A stretch of DNA of 64,000 nucleotides from Patiria pectinifera (lineage: Eukaryota; Echinodermata; Asteroidea; Valvatida; Asterinidae). Position 1 is the first letter of the stretch. Every line of letters begins with the position of its first letter. A model generated the notes under the pieces. The model saw only the letters and a program-made list of their open reading frames with translations, did not search any database and was not told the origin of the DNA. Below, piece after piece: positions 46,750 through 59,196 of this stretch. Position numbers and translations under genes: made by a program. Location of the stretch: NCBI GenBank assembly GCA_029964075.1, contig CM057129.1:9973430-10037429 (forward strand), in the 5' to 3' direction.

Positions 46750-46896
46750 ATGGTCGAGTTGTGTAAAGAATTTGGTATCGAAGGAGTATGTGGACAATAT
46801 CAACAAGATTACTGGATGATTTTATATGACGAGTTGCAGGTTGCCTTCCTTGAATTTAACATTGTCAGACGGGGATGGCCATGCAAAATTTACAAG
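46750..46896 (+). CDS. Possible exon of a small unrecognised gene
   Basis: Encodes MVELCKEFGIEGVCGQYQQD and continues with WMILYDELQVAFLEF and GWPCKIYK, ending at a GTTTGT donor. The frame is open for 35 codons upstream. Joining in phase 0 to 47218-47292 gives LDDLLTQLSASHTARLDVPV and a stop. The first part faintly recalls the RNA-binding-like gag domains of some transposons, but I do not recognise it with any confidence. It lies in the 16-kb insertion, downstream of the minisatellite. Confidence 0.25.
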
Positions 46897-47217
46897 GTTT
46901 GTTTAGAACTTTTATTTTTTACATGTACTATTTATGTTTAAATTGATCCTGCATGGTTACATTAAAAATCCACACATGTACTGTACATGTTAAGATAAAG
47001 TGCTGATTCCGAGGGTTTTTCTTTTTCGAATAACCCTTTTATAATTTATATTATATTGTTTATAATCATGAATCAATGGACATACAGTGATTTTTCCCTT
47101 AATGTTGACTTATTTTGCTATTGTATCTAGTTTGATTGTGCTGATTGAGGTTCTGTATACTAATTTTGACATTTAAGACAAAAGTAGCAGAAATTGTAAT
47201 TCCTTTTTCAAATATAG

Positions 47218-47292
47218 CTGGACGATTTGTTGACACAGTTGTCAGCTAGCCACACTGCCAGACTAGATGTACCTGTACATGCTCCAACTTGA
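47218..47292 (+). CDS. Possible terminal exon of the same small gene
   Basis: Preceded by a moderate acceptor (TTTTTCAAATATAG). 24 codons and TGA, ending VPVHAPT. Supported only by the splice phase with 46896. From 47293 to 47815 I see nothing recognisable. Confidence 0.22.
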   Translation: MDDLLTQLSASHTARLDVPVHAPT

Positions 47293-47814
47293 GAGTCATC
47301 TTGTTCCTTGTAGCGGAGCCAGTTCTTAGCCAGAGTTTCAATGGAGTCATACAAGTCCTGAACTTTTTCTCGTTTTTAACCCGTTACGATCAACAAAATG
47401 CAATACATCAGGTTGTACTAATTTGTTTACTGATGTTAAGATTAATAATGTTTTGATGTGCTTCACAGTTCTTGATTATGTCAATGGGATACAGATTTTT
47501 TTCTGAAGGCTTAGGCCACATGTGACTTCAGATTGGGGTCGGGAGTTCACTGCATTTATGAAACACATTTGTTCAATCATACTTGAGATGAATGCAACTG
47601 GTGTCCATGTACATGTACCAAGACTTCTGTAATAGCCTATTTGGAGTTGTGACAAAATGTGAACTTGGAATAAAGTTTTGTACTTTTAATGTTTTGGGAA
47701 AATAGTTTGTACCAGTTTTGAGCAGATATTTTGTAATTTCTCCGTTTTTAGAAAATAAATGTTTTCCTGTGTTTCACTGATAATTAAGTAACCAACTAAT
47801 CATGTATCACTAAC

Positions 47815-47954
47815 CGTTATTGTAACAACAATTGACTGAACGTGTAGTAATATATACTACACTCTGCCTATCACTACTTATAGATGATACCAGAGAATTT
47901 GATCAAGCGTTTTGTAGTAAATGCTACACTGTCGGTCATTTGTTGTTACATCGG
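47815..47954. mobile_element. Inverted-repeat element (TGTAACAACAA ends)
   Basis: Left TTGTAACAACAATTGACTGA and right TCATTTGTTGTTACATCGG are imperfect inverted copies, with GTGTAGTA / TACTACAC pairing inside. MITE-like. From 47955 to 48530 nothing else is recognisable apart from a short CACACTCACACAC stretch near 48420. Confidence 0.5.
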
Positions 47955-48532
47955 TTTGTGAGAGATAATCTTTCAAAGTTGTTTTTATGAAGGCTTTAAC
48001 TTCATTATAAAACGTACCCTTTTTCAATCATACATGAAGTGTACATTTTGACCATGCTTAAGGGTCTTTAAAATGTCCAAAACTGTTAGAGAATTAGAAT
48101 GACAAATGGTGTTCATGAGAAGTGATTATAAAATAAAACTTCAGTATTGGTTACATTTCAATAATTTTCACTGTGGTTTGTTTATGGAGTTATTTATATT
48201 TCACTTTGTCTAGAAAAATGAACTTCCTGCCATATAAACGTATTTTACATAAATATTGCCCCTTGTATCTGTTCTGACACCCCAGTACAATCACTTTTGA
48301 AGTTGTTTTTGGCCGTTAAGTCCAGAATTCAATCCCTTGTGAAATATGGTGCAGTAACAAATAAGTCACGTGATCCGTGCGGCTGTGTGTCATATTTCCT
48401 CCAGTGAGCATTTACATTCACACACACTCACACACCCAAGCTCACACCGTCATAATATTGGTACAGTTCGAGACCACCTCGAAATGTAGGTATTGTGCTT
48501 AGGGCCTCGAATGGTATGCGGAACAAGTATGG

Positions 48533-48553
48533 GTGTGTGTGTGTGTGTGTGTG
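48533..48553. repeat. GT microsatellite at the right border of the 16-kb insertion
   Basis: About 10 GT units, followed at once by the right part of the split element. Partner of 32484-32511. Confidence 0.95.
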
Positions 48554-49223
48554 GGGTGGTTAGGCTGGTACCATCTGTCGATGGGGTGCTGTTTACAACC
48601 GACAATTATGAAGACTATAACCGACAATCAGGTGCGGATCCAGGAATGTTCGCGGGGGTCATCAGCAAAAAAATCTGAAAATGTACACAGGGTTTTTTTT
48701 TTCTCTGGACACTTGGCCTCCGAAAAATCAAAACCTGAGTGGGGGGGGGGGGGTGGGTACCATATTTCAGTAGGGGGCGCTGTTCAAATTCAATGATTAT
48801 TAACACTAGATTACAGAATGGTGTACCGTATTTTGAAAAGGCAAACATTATACCAGTTTAACTTTTTTTTGGTGTCAGGGTGGGGGGAGGGGGTGGTTTC
48901 GACTTATTTTTTAGGAATTTGTATGGAAAGTTTTTTGGGGGGACAGGGCCCGGATCCGCGCCTGACAATAAAATGGTGCTTTTTGGGCGATACAGGCGGG
49001 CTATTGAAAAAAAAAGAGGCATCCGAAACGGTATATCACACAAAAAAGGGCACCACTTCTTTTTAAAAAGGGCATTTAACAAAGAGGGCACTCTTTACAA
49101 ATTATTGGGTGGTAAGCGGTGGTGAAATAAGGGCATTTGAATGGAAAAGGGCACTCTTTACAAAATATTGGGGGCGGGAGAAAATCATCCCCCCCCCCCC
49201 CACCGCTGCCTACGCCAATAAGC
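48554..49223. mobile_element. Right part of the split element
   Basis: GGTACCATCTGTCGAT, GGTGCTTTTTGGGCGATACA, GGGCACTCTTTACAAATTAT and a C-run then GCCTACGCC follow the order of the right two thirds of 10201-10611. A younger MITE (48629-48966) is nested in it. After 49223 unit C sequence resumes at CATCCCTTTACCTCC, matching CATCCCTTCCCCCTCC of unit A near 3149. Confidence 0.7.
48629..48966. mobile_element. Nested MITE with GGCGGATCC-type ends
   Basis: Left TCAGGTGCGGATCCAGG and right CCCGGATCCGCGCCTGA are inverted copies. It interrupts ACCGACAATCA and AATAAAATGGTGC, which are contiguous in the 411-bp relative. Ends resemble the small MITEs at 29778 and 55374. Confidence 0.7.
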
Positions 49224-50512
49224 ATCCCTTTACCTCCTGACCACCCCGGGCTGCCTACGGTGGATCCCGTATACCCCACATTTACGGTAAGGCGGCTTCG
49301 AGATCGGGGGGGGGCGTCTATTTAATGCCAGGGTGCTGTTGTTCTCCTTTTCATTAATATTTCCATCAAGAGGAAGAGGATGAGTAAGTCCATTTTGCAA
49401 CAGTTGTGTCGTCTATCGTAGTTCTTGTTAAATAATAATTTTTTTTTCCCAATTGAGGTTGCCGCTTTAATTTGCTTAAACGATGTATCAAATCCGCCCT
49501 GCTGGTAGACAGCGGCGTAGCCACTGGGGTGGAGTGGGGGAGGGATGGTGTGTAGGGGGCTTGGGCTTACACACGCACCAGTAGATGATCATAATGTCCC
49601 GCAGTCGCCCCCCGGAAATAATGAATTCCCATAAATGACCATGCGGTTAAAAGGTATAACAGAAATTGCCCCCCCCCCTATCCTTCCACTGGAATAACAT
49701 CTTGTAACTCTACCAGTCCCCCATAGTGGAAAGTCTGGCTACACTGCTGCTGGTAGACCGGTTCCAGCTTCCTATTATATTATCAAGTCTAAATACTGGG
49801 ATAGGGAACAATGCTGTGTACACCGCAAGAAACGAATAAATGTCAGGTCACAAATTAAATTAAATAGAAATGTCTGCAGTACCGGGTTATGAAGCCTATT
49901 TTACAAACAAAAGACTAAACGTGGGCCGATTGTTTTGGTCGGCGTCTCATTCAAAAGTGAAGAACCTTTGTAGCTCTAGAAACAAGAAAACTTGAGAAAA
50001 AAAGATGGGGCTGTAATAAACTAATATACGAACTAGGTTTAAACGTGTTTTGGGTTGATTTCCTAGGTCGATTTTATTTAAGTTTTTTTTACCTCTTTTT
50101 TGCTTAAGTGAGAAGGGGCCGTTTTGTTGTCTAAAATCATGACAACACGCCTATTTTTCTAATTTGTAGTCGTTGCAATGGGCTTTTATTATTTTGATGA
50201 CAGGGCACTTTTTCACAAAATTTCCTGATTATCAATATAAATATTGAGCTTTTTATTCGTAACCAAAAAAGCCAAAAAAAGGAAAAAAAACATGAATAAT
50301 TAGCTGTACAACAACTCGCCATTTCAATCTTTCAAAAACGATGGGATGGCCTAAATGTTGGACAATCCATCACGATTATTTTCTCTGCACGTTACCATCC
50401 ATTAATTCAGTGCGGAGCTAAGTTGAAAACTTACATCAAAAATCGCTAAGGCGAAGTAAAAAAAAAACATGTTACTTGTCCTGCCCGCTTCTTTTTTGGA
50501 GGCCGCCTGGGT

Positions 50513-50679
<167 letters not shown>

Positions 50680-51027
50680 TATTTGAAAAAGGCAGTAAAA
50701 AACACCGAACAAGTCCACGGTGAAAGCAAATGCGTCTAAAGCCGTTCATTGTAGACCAATACAACTCTAAATGACACTGTAAATGTGTTCAGTTCTCTTG
50801 TCCAACTTGTCTTCCATTTTAAAGTGTCTTGGAGCAGTGCGAACACCAACGGTTGCAGGAAATATCAAATTGGCGGCCATCTTGAAAAAAAAATAATGAA
50901 AAGCCCCTCTTCCTCTTTTTTTTCTTCAAAAACCGGGAAGAGAAACTTGTTTTTTTTTTATTCGGCCTAATATATTCCAAAACGATGTAGCTCCATCGAT
51001 CAATATACCAAAAGCTACGGTTGTACG

Positions 51028-51715
51028 CAGGGTGTGTCAAAAAAGCGGTACCCAAACCCCAAAAATTATAATTCATATTTTTTTAAAAATTTGTGGCACT
51101 AAACATAATAATGACCGGAAAGCCAATTTCATAAGCTCCTTTTTGATGAAAAACATACTAAAATTAATCAATCTGTTCAATCAATATCACCATTTAAACA
51201 CAATAGAAATGACCCTAAAACCTCTTCGTCCAAAAATGCGATTTCAAGAATCGTCGTCAAAATTGTCTTCAAACATGCACCAGCGATAAAGCCTCAGTTT
51301 AAAAGTTGAAAATATTCAACAAGGTCCTTTTGAAGGCCCGTTTTTGGAACAAAGTGGAATTTATAAATCATATTGTTTGCCTAACCAGGGTTGTTAATAA
51401 AGATATTGTGTACTACAGTTGTTGACAGTTTTGAAACAAGCATTCTGTGTCATTTTTGTTGTTGTTCCAAACAGTAAAAATACACAATAAACTGTGTTTT
51501 GACGAAAAGGTTTTAGGGTCATTGCGTTTTAGTGGTGATATTCTTTGAATGGATTGAGCAATTTCATTAGTATTTTTTTCTCCAAAAGTAGGTTGTGCAA
51601 TTGTCTTTCCAGTCATTATTACTTTTGATGCTTCACATTTATTCAAATGTGAACTATATTTGTGGGGGTTTGGGTTCCGCTTCTTTTTTTTTTTCCTTTT
51701 TTTGGACTCACCCTG
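51028..51715. mobile_element. 688-bp foldback DNA element
   Basis: Ends CAGGGTGTGTCAAAAAAGCGG-like (left, first 20 bp) and CACCCTG (right) are inverted copies, with CCCAAACCCC / GGGGGTTTGGG and a long imperfect pairing of about 250 bp in each arm (CCCTAAAACCTCTTCGTC left, GACGAAAAGGTTTTAGGG right). The ends recall TA-targeting elements but no clean duplication is seen. No transposase. Confidence 0.75.
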
Positions 51716-53343
51716 TATTAAAACAAACCATATCAAGACACACAATTCTACAATCTTGGCTTTTTTTTAGGTTCAGCATTGTTCATCTCAATATTTGTAC
51801 TACTTTCAGAAGGCACGTTGATTTCTTTTTATTTTTTTTAACAGCGATACGGTCAAATTATCAAAGAGGTCTTTATAAAACTCACCGCAATAAATGCTTA
51901 AAATGCAGTACAAATTTGAGCTATTTATAAAGCTGCTATTTTGTGAACATAATTTAAAACATAAAGGAATTTTTGGTTATGATACTTCTTCGCATCGTAC
52001 TTTTTTTTAACTTTCCAAACATCTGTAAACAATTTTAAAAAGATACAATACATTCATAACTTTTCTTCAATACTTGAAGAAATAAGCAGCCGGAAATAGC
52101 AAAATATCTCTGCAAGGTAACATCAAATCATGATCCACTCCAAAAAACTATCAATGTAGTAAACCACTCCAAAAACTATAAATGTAGCTTCAAACTCAAA
52201 GCTTGTTGAGTTTGAACTTTTCTCTAATTAAAAAGAAATTATGCATAAAGGTTTTTTTTCAGCAACAACGCATTATATAGGCCTATCACACTTCGACACA
52301 GGCCGTGGTTCTTTTTATGTAAAAGATACGTAACGTCACCCATGTTTTATATAATACGTTCAATTCTATGCTGCAATTCAAATGCATCGATTTGTTTCCA
52401 GCAAGAAACAAAATCTTTAAGAGGATTAATGATATCGGGGCGAGTCTCCACCCACAATCGTCATTAATTATTATACATGTTCACATAACAAAGTGAACAA
52501 ATAACATATTTTCTGAAATATTTTATTGGTTTACATTGTTATAAAAACTCTAATAACAATATTTCATTTCATAGTGGACACAAATATAATTATTGTCAAA
52601 TATTGTTAAGCAAACTTTCGTAATATATCTCTCAATACTCGAAAAGCTAAATTACAAGCACTCGGAATTGTAAATATATTACCTATACGGAACAGTGCAG
52701 TGCAATGTAAACACATACATTATTGTTTAATAGATACATCTGATAACTCCCGATTAGATTATTTGAACAGTATATTTCTTATATGTTGGTTCATACGATT
52801 ACCAGCTTAAAACATTACACCATATTTAGAATGCTGCAGCTGCCCGACTGATTACCTCGAGAAGTATAGATCGCAAAGCAGACATGCATCCATACTTCAG
52901 GAACTACATTGGCTCTCGGTTACACGGTGCGAATAGATTCTTTGTTAGTTTTCACACTTATCCGTCGAGTTGAGTTCAGACCTTAATTCGCACTAAAAGC
53001 TGTGGTGGGTTAAGTTCAACAATCCTAAAGTGTGTCCAAAGCCTAACAAAGCACACGGGATCGTGCTATTACCATGTCGAGCAGATTTTCAATCTCAACT
53101 AAAAATATGTCCTTCTAAAAACATATCATTTTTATCGTATTTCATTTTTTTTCAAAGTAGTTTTTATGTCGTGCAAACAGTTTCGATATTTTAATGCTAT
53201 ACATTGTATTAAAAATTAATCATTTTTATCAAGCGTATTTAATTCATATTTATTATATTGGTTATTGTTTCGGCAAAATGAAAAGCGAAAATGTTGGGGT
53301 TTTTTGGGATTTGTATTTTTTTTGGGGGGAGGCTGCACTGCTC

Positions 53344-53349
53344 TTTATT
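53344..53349 (-). terminator. Polyadenylation signal of C1q paralog 3
   Basis: AATAAA on the minus strand (TTTATT on the plus), 24 bases past the stop codon at 53373. Paralogs 1 and 2 instead have AATAAA overlapping their stop codons. Confidence 0.55.
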
Positions 53350-53372
53350 TATGCGAGGTGATGATTAGTTAA

Positions 53373-54209
53373 TTAGTTAATTGATTCCGGGTAAAGGAGG
53401 AAGCCACTGAATGAGGTGTAGCGATAGGTGGGATGACTATGCGCCTTACCGTACATGGTAAGATACACCGTGTCTCCACGCTGCAGAACCAGCACCGCGC
53501 TTCCAGACAACTGAACTCGTTGATTTGCTGCACAATAGGTGGTAGTCACCTTGTGGTTGTTTTTAACAAGATTGATGTCAAGGCTACCGCTGTTGATAAA
53601 CTTAAGAACAGAAAACGTAAATACGTAGGTGCCCGGCACACTACAGGTGAACGTGCCGGTCTCAAGATCGAAGCTGGTGCCCGGCAGAAGCGTCTCGGTC
53701 TGCTGGAAGGGCAAACGGGTGTCGTGACTCGAAGAGGCATCTGAGGGGCTCGTCCTCACCACGGTGAATGCCACCCGCTGATTGGAGTCGTCTGGTATCT
53801 CCCCTGGCTCACCCTTCTGACCTTTGACACCAGCCTGACCGGCTTCTCCAACTAGACCCGGTAGGCCTCTCGGACCTATCTTGCCGGGCAGACCAATCCC
53901 ATTGTCACCTTTAGACCCAGTGTTCCCAGGTGCTCCCCGATCACCCATATGGCCAATATGTCCAATATCACCTTTTTGACCTGCATCGCCCTTTGACCCC
54001 GACTGACCATACGGCCCCATTGGTCCTACCGGTCCAGGCAGACCTGGTATGCCGGGTATTGCAGCAGGTCCCTGGCAGCATTGTTGACACACCTGAGACG
54101 CAGGACCATCACCATCCGAGGGAACCGGCCCAGTTTCGGAAGCTTGGAGCTTGACAGAGTTACCCAGAAGGAGGGCGATTGACAGAATGATGGCCACGCA
54201 GATCCTCAT
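53373..54209 (-). CDS. Secreted C1q-like protein with collagen stalk, paralog 3 (unit C)
   Basis: A 278-residue paralog: signal peptide, CQQCC at 41-45, collagen triplets from 53 (GDRGAPG, with HIGHMG replacing PIGPMG), C1q head to the end. The C-terminus is extended to FSGFLLYPESIN, three residues past the others, because the ancestral stop is lost. The head has an extra Cys (TTYCAANQ, about residue 226) in the variable patch. ATG at 54209 follows the acceptor TTTCTTTACAG; 24 upstream in-frame codons are judged intronic. Most diverged of the three. Predicted secreted recognition molecule, ligand unknown. Confidence 0.92.
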   Translation of the reverse strand: MRICVAIILSIALLLGNSVKLQASETGPVPSDGDGPASQVCQQCCQGPAAIPGIPGLPGPVGPMGPYGQSGSKGDAGQKGDIGHIGHMGDRGAPGNTGSKGDNGIGLPGKIGPRGLPGLVGEAGQAGVKGQKGEPGEIPDDSNQRVAFTVVRTSPSDASSSHDTRLPFQQTETLLPGTSFDLETGTFTCSVPGTYVFTFSVLKFINSGSLDINLVKNNHKVTTTYCAANQRVQLSGSAVLVLQRGDTVYLTMYGKAHSHPTYRYTSFSGFLLYPESIN

Positions 54210-54595
54210 CTGTAAAGAAACCAATACAGGGCCTATATGTAAATCTAAAAACAAAATCAATAAGCAATAAGAAATAGGCATAATGATGTTACATACACTG
54301 AAGAGTTTGTCTTAGAGACACGTGTGACTTCATAATAATTTTGTGGAATCATTATTCAGAGAATGTGTACGGCGTGATGACAATGGCCTATCCGGTGGCA
54401 AGGGGCTATAACATTATATGAAAAGGTTTTTAATCGGTTTCCATGGCAACTGCGGGCAATCCACATTATTGGGCTTGTCATTATTTTTCGAAATTAGTTA
54501 GGAAAGGAGACCAAATTATATTAGATTTCTTTTTATGGGGACGGCGTGCCCTTTCAACTGTCATGACAGAATCAATTAAACATCACCATACCGAC

Positions 54596-54663
54596 CTCGA
54601 TGGTTCGCTCTTGAAGTCTTGAAGATCAGGTCCAGGAAGAGATCAAAAGGAATTCACTGTAGG
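54596..54663 (-). other. Putative 68-bp 5' noncoding exon of C1q paralog 3
   Basis: Minus-strand acceptor TTTATTATGTTTCAG and donor GTCGGTATG flank exactly 68 bp with no ATG. Intron to the coding exon 386 bp. The TATAAA of the other units is changed to CATAAA here (54698-54703), which favours the internal-exon reading over a TATA promoter. Confidence 0.5.
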
Positions 54664-55373
54664 CTGAAACATAATAAACAAAGAAAAACCGGTAACGTTT
54701 ATGCTTGAGTAAAGAAAGAAATACTTTATTCTTCGATTTTAATACAATTTTGATTTTTTTTCTCACTTTGATCAATAATCATTCGAAAATCAGGTACAAT
54801 TATTCACTAATAAAACCAATGGTCAAAGATTATTTGTATTTTCGTGACCGAATACGCCCAGGCAAAATGTGTTACTGACGCTTTAAGATAATTTTCTCAG
54901 GAACTTGAATGCTCCCTGAAATCAACATTACATTTATTCAAACGCTTTCGTTAAAGCCTTTTAATTAATTATACATTTTTTTTTCAAAATCATTATACAA
55001 AAAACTGTGTATTTTTGAGGCACTTGTAAGTCATTGAATCATTTTTGAAAGCATAATTATCTGAGTTTTTAAAACAGCATATTCTTCATTTAAATATGTT
55101 TTTTTCCGTCCAATTTCACACCTTGCTCATTCAATGTGTGAACAGTTTCTTTCAAATTCGCATACAAACCCGTCAGCATTCTCAAACCCAGTTGAATTTA
55201 GCGAACGATCAAATTATTTAAGGGTATCTCCGCTATACGCGTATAAATGTAGGCAATTGGCGTATTTGCATTGAATTTATTTTGCTTTGGATTTCAGTCC
55301 AGCGCGGGAATTTAACATGCATACATTCAAAAAAGTGATACAGGTTTAATACAATTCGGCAGTTTAGCCCGAT

Positions 55374-55530
55374 CAGTGGCAGATCCAGGGTTGTGGAAGG
55401 GGCCCTCCCCTGGCAGTGACCGAAAAATTATCAAAAAAGCCAAATTTCAATTGGGAGAGCCCTCCCACCCTCACCTTTTCTCTCGGCACAATCTTCGCCC
55501 GGCAATAAACTCTCTGGGTCCGCCCTTAAA
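55374..55530. mobile_element. Small MITE with GGCGGATCC ends, unit C copy
   Basis: Left AGTGGCAGATCCAGGGTTG, right CTCTGGGTCCGCCCTTA. Orthologue of 29778-29925. 55600-56040 after it is A+T-rich with nothing recognisable. Confidence 0.6.
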
Positions 55531-56230
55531 GATATTATGTGGCAGTGTTGAAGAAAATAATAAAATGACATAACCTTTGATAAAGTTTTATGAAGGAATG
55601 TACTATTTTTTGTTTAATTGTCAGGGAAGGAAACATGACACGTGCGTATCAAAACTTAAAAATTGTTGAGTGGCTAGATGATAGAAAGAATGAAAATTTA
55701 AGCACTTGTTCAAAATTATGCTTATTGCGCAAAAATATATATATATATATTTTTTATATTTAGACCATATTAACCAGTTTGTTAATTGTTGTAATCACTC
55801 TATGGAAATAAAAATAAAATAAAAAAGATACTGTAAATGAATCAAATTTCTTTTCTTTTCGCCAACACGATTAGACGGTTTATGCAGCCTTCAATCTATT
55901 TTAGTTTGCATGCATATCTCTCTTTTATTTCCTTTTAGTTCCCTTACTTTTTTGTTGGTTTTGCGAAACTGATTGTACGTACATAAATATGAAAGAAAGA
56001 AAAATTCGTGTGTTTCGTCAGTAATCAATTTGAAGAACCCGGTAAAAATATGAGGAGGAATCTACTTTTTTTTTAAGGGAAGATGCAAAGTCTAAATTGA
56101 CAGTGTTCATGTACACTGAATTCATCGGAAAGCTGGTGCTTTAAACTTTAATATCAGACAGCACAGCAGACGCTCGAATAATAAGTACAAACCTCAACTT
56201 TTGGCATGATTTCCACACATTTATCCAGCC

Positions 56231-56500
56231 ATGAGCGTCGCCAGGATTTTTTTTTTGTGTAGAGGAGGACAAAGTACCCCCCCCCCCCCCAATTATTCGT
56301 TTATTTTCCCGATTGAAATTTTTTCGGGGTTTGGCAGGGACATTTTTCACCCCAACCAATTAGATTAACAACAATATGATTTCGCTCCTGTTTTTTTTTT
56401 TCTTTTTTTTATCCCCTTTTATTCTCCTTTTTTTTGGTTTTTGCTCGTCCTGGGGACACCCCCCCCCCACCTTGCCACTGCTTCACGACGCCAATGCATA
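56231..56500. mobile_element. Insertion private to unit D (GCGTCGCCAGG end)
   Basis: Units A and B read AATCCAGCTAGATAAAGC continuously; unit D has about 270 bp inside this site, starting GAGCGTCGCCAGGA and ending TTCACGACGCCAATG, short inverted ends. Rich in T- and C-runs. Flanks ATCCAGCC and TACAGCCA may be a degraded target duplication. Confidence 0.5.
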
Positions 56501-58106
56501 CAGCCAGATAAAGCAATTTAAAATTGAATAAATATGTGTGATCATGACCCAATCCATTCGTATTTACGCGCAATGGTCCTTTTCTGACCAGTGACCATTT
56601 TTTTTTTTTTTGCAGACCAGTAAATACATTTTAATAGACCCAATGTTCAAATTGTTATGTCCCCACTTCAGAAGTTCAGGAAAAGTATTCACAACTCTCT
56701 GAGGGCTGTTCAAGACGTACATCAAATTAAAGCTTTTTTCATCATCTTTCATTTTCTGTTCAATTTTCTGGGGGTTCAATCATCTGTGTGATCAAAGAAG
56801 ATCACCCCTAAAAGCAGTCCTGACGCCCAACGCTTTTTTTTAAATGGACGCTTACGCTCCATTGCAAAATAGAGGCATTTTAGGGCCTAATCATTATCCA
56901 CATTTCACAGAAATACGAGCTCGCAGTCCTCTGCACGGCTTCAAACCTTTTTTTTTTTTTACAAATCATCAAGTTCACGGCCTTCAAAATGCTTTTATAC
57001 TGAAGAATTTGAGGACATGCAAATCGTGATTTTGCCGGCATAGGCAATTTCGGACTGATTTGCTGGCCTGCACCCATGTAGTGATCAAACAGGAATGGCG
57101 CACTGTAAACTAGCGAAATGACACACTTTAAAAACACATTTCGCAAAAGGTATTGAGATTATCCCAATTTTCAATAACACAACATGGAACAGGATGTTTG
57201 AGATGTCTCGATCTCCCCTATACGTTTTTCCGTGGCCAACTTCCGCATAACCTTTTATGCTGTATTAGTAAGAGTGATTTCCGGAAAAAAAAAAGTGAGT
57301 GCATCGCATCGGGATTTTATGTTTGACAACAAACAGGGAAAACTAGCGAGAAAATAAAGGGGTTGATTGATCATACCGATATTATGGGTCAAGTGTCGAG
57401 CTTTCGCAAGATGTATTTCTTAATTTGAACACAAAAAGGGTTTTAATTTATCATCTGAAAAATTGTGTAAGTGCGTGAACTTCAATAACAATAAGAAACT
57501 TGATGTAATACACTCTTGAAAAAGCTACAGCCAGGTTTCACTGGAAACTGGCGAAACTGAATGGTAATAAAAACTATAAAATTTCCATGAATTTATAGTG
57601 TTGTTTTTCACTATTCAGTATTTGGCCAATTACTGTGCGTCGAGAGTGCACCATATGGATATAGGTAGTAGCAGAAATATTGTCAGACAGGAATTCCTTA
57701 TCCTGAACAAACACAACCAAGACTGATGCTCTTAGCTAGAAACTTGGCCTCACAAAATGTTGATCTGAATCCGCATCAACTGTTCAGACTAAGAGCTAGT
57801 TCAGCTATAGTCTATACAACATAATACCTGGTTATAAATTCAAGCACCAATATCGATAACTCACAAAATTTTGGCATGTATCTGCATCAACTGTTTGGAC
57901 TAAGAACTAATTCAGCTATACATTATATAATCTGGTGATTATTCAAGCACCTATCGATAAGTTATCGAGTAACCTTATGGAAATGGGATCATCATGGTCG
58001 GAAATATGTATAGGCTATAAGCACATTTTTGTGTCAACATCATATATCAAAAAGATCAATCCCAAAGTTGGAAGAATTATTGCAAAAGCTTGTTTCAAAC
58101 ACTCAC

Positions 58107-58190
58107 CCTGCAATTCTTGCTTGATCTTGCAAACAGTTCTCTCGGGTTGTCGCCTGAACGTGAACGTGATCTGCGGTCGTTGTGAGGAGT
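58107..58190 (-). other. Putative 5' noncoding first exon of C1q paralog 3
   Basis: Minus-strand GAATTGCAG followed by GGTGAGTG; the donor GTGAGT is retained although the preceding base changed from C to G relative to the other units. The next exon would be 54596-54663, giving a 3.4-kb intron. 5' end estimated. Confidence 0.33.
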
Positions 58191-58209
58191 GAACCGGCAA
58201 GTTGTGCCT

Positions 58210-58445
58210 TAAATATTGACGTCGATTTCCCGAGCAGTGACTGAGGAACTTGCAAGCCCGGTTTGTGATTGGCCCCCTGCGCGCTGTCAATCATACATCA
58301 TTGACTCTCTTCATATTGATGAGAGGGAAATGGTGTTAATGTTACATTGCCAGGCCTTAAACCCGAAGCTTGTAACACCGACACTTAGACGCATCTAATT
58401 GGTGGAATGATCGTATGGATGTCGGTGACACATCCAAACACGTGT
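58210..58445 (-). promoter_or_regulatory. Candidate promoter block of unit D
   Basis: Minus-strand order E-box CACGTG (near 58440), CCAAT (near 58270), CRE-like TGACGTC (58217-58223) and TATA-like ATATTTAA beside it, as in units A-C. Confidence 0.4.
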
Positions 58446-59196
58446 ATTGTGATTGGCACATGTCAATCACCGACCACTCACTTGTGGTCACCGACTTGTT
58501 GGGTGACTAACTATGATTGGTGGATAGAATAATGACGTACACCGGCCATACGTGATTCAATCAGTGTTTGTTTTGCGCTTTGTGTTATTAAATGGAACCA
58601 CGCATTTGGTGGCTAGTATTTTGTAGTAAGGTTATGCAGTCTACATTTTTGATTGAAAAACGAAGGCGTAATAATTTAGCTTGAAAAGAAAGAAATAAGA
58701 ACTTCAATATATTGTGTTCATAATATCCGGTCCCTGTACATTTGCCGCCCTATTACGGTGAAGTATACTTATTTTGCAGAACCCAGCCGTTCCCAAAGGC
58801 AACTAATTACAACCATTCATCTATCCCCATCCACTAGTCAAACGTGCGCTCGGCTCGGCAACTTCTTTGCATGCAATCGACCTTGCAACTGCAGACCCCG
58901 TCCTCGCTAATTGAGGCCCTCCCACCTCCGCTTATTGAGCCCAACCTATACCTAAAACCAAACGCATAATTATGCCAACCCCGATCTTGACCCTCGCCTA
59001 ATCAAACCTAATCCCAAGCTTACCCAAACTGTTCGGATCCTACCATGTGCAACAAACTTCTTTCCTTAGGAAATAGCCTGATCTCCAAGCCAAGCACAAA
59101 TTCCCATATTGAACCACTGCCCCACCATCCCTTCCCCCTCCTAACCACCCTGGGCAGCCAACGACGGATCCCTGACCAATATGCTGAAGTGGAGAA

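Larger units (their letters stand above)
32512..48532 (+). mobile_element. 16-kb insertion carrying the SET/recombinase-like gene
   Basis: Everything between the two GT tracts is absent from units A, B and D, and the two outer parts of the split element are contiguous in the unit A relative. So 16 kb of DNA entered a GT tract inside an older insertion. It carries the SET-to-recombinase gene, several foldback elements, minisatellites and hairpins. The left edge has GAGGAGTT motifs (32531, 32572, 32612) that recur as the core of the minisatellite at 45030-46650, suggesting related sub-terminal repeats. I found no terminal inverted repeat. Whether this is one mobile element, or a host segment moved here, is not settled. 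Confidence 0.5.
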
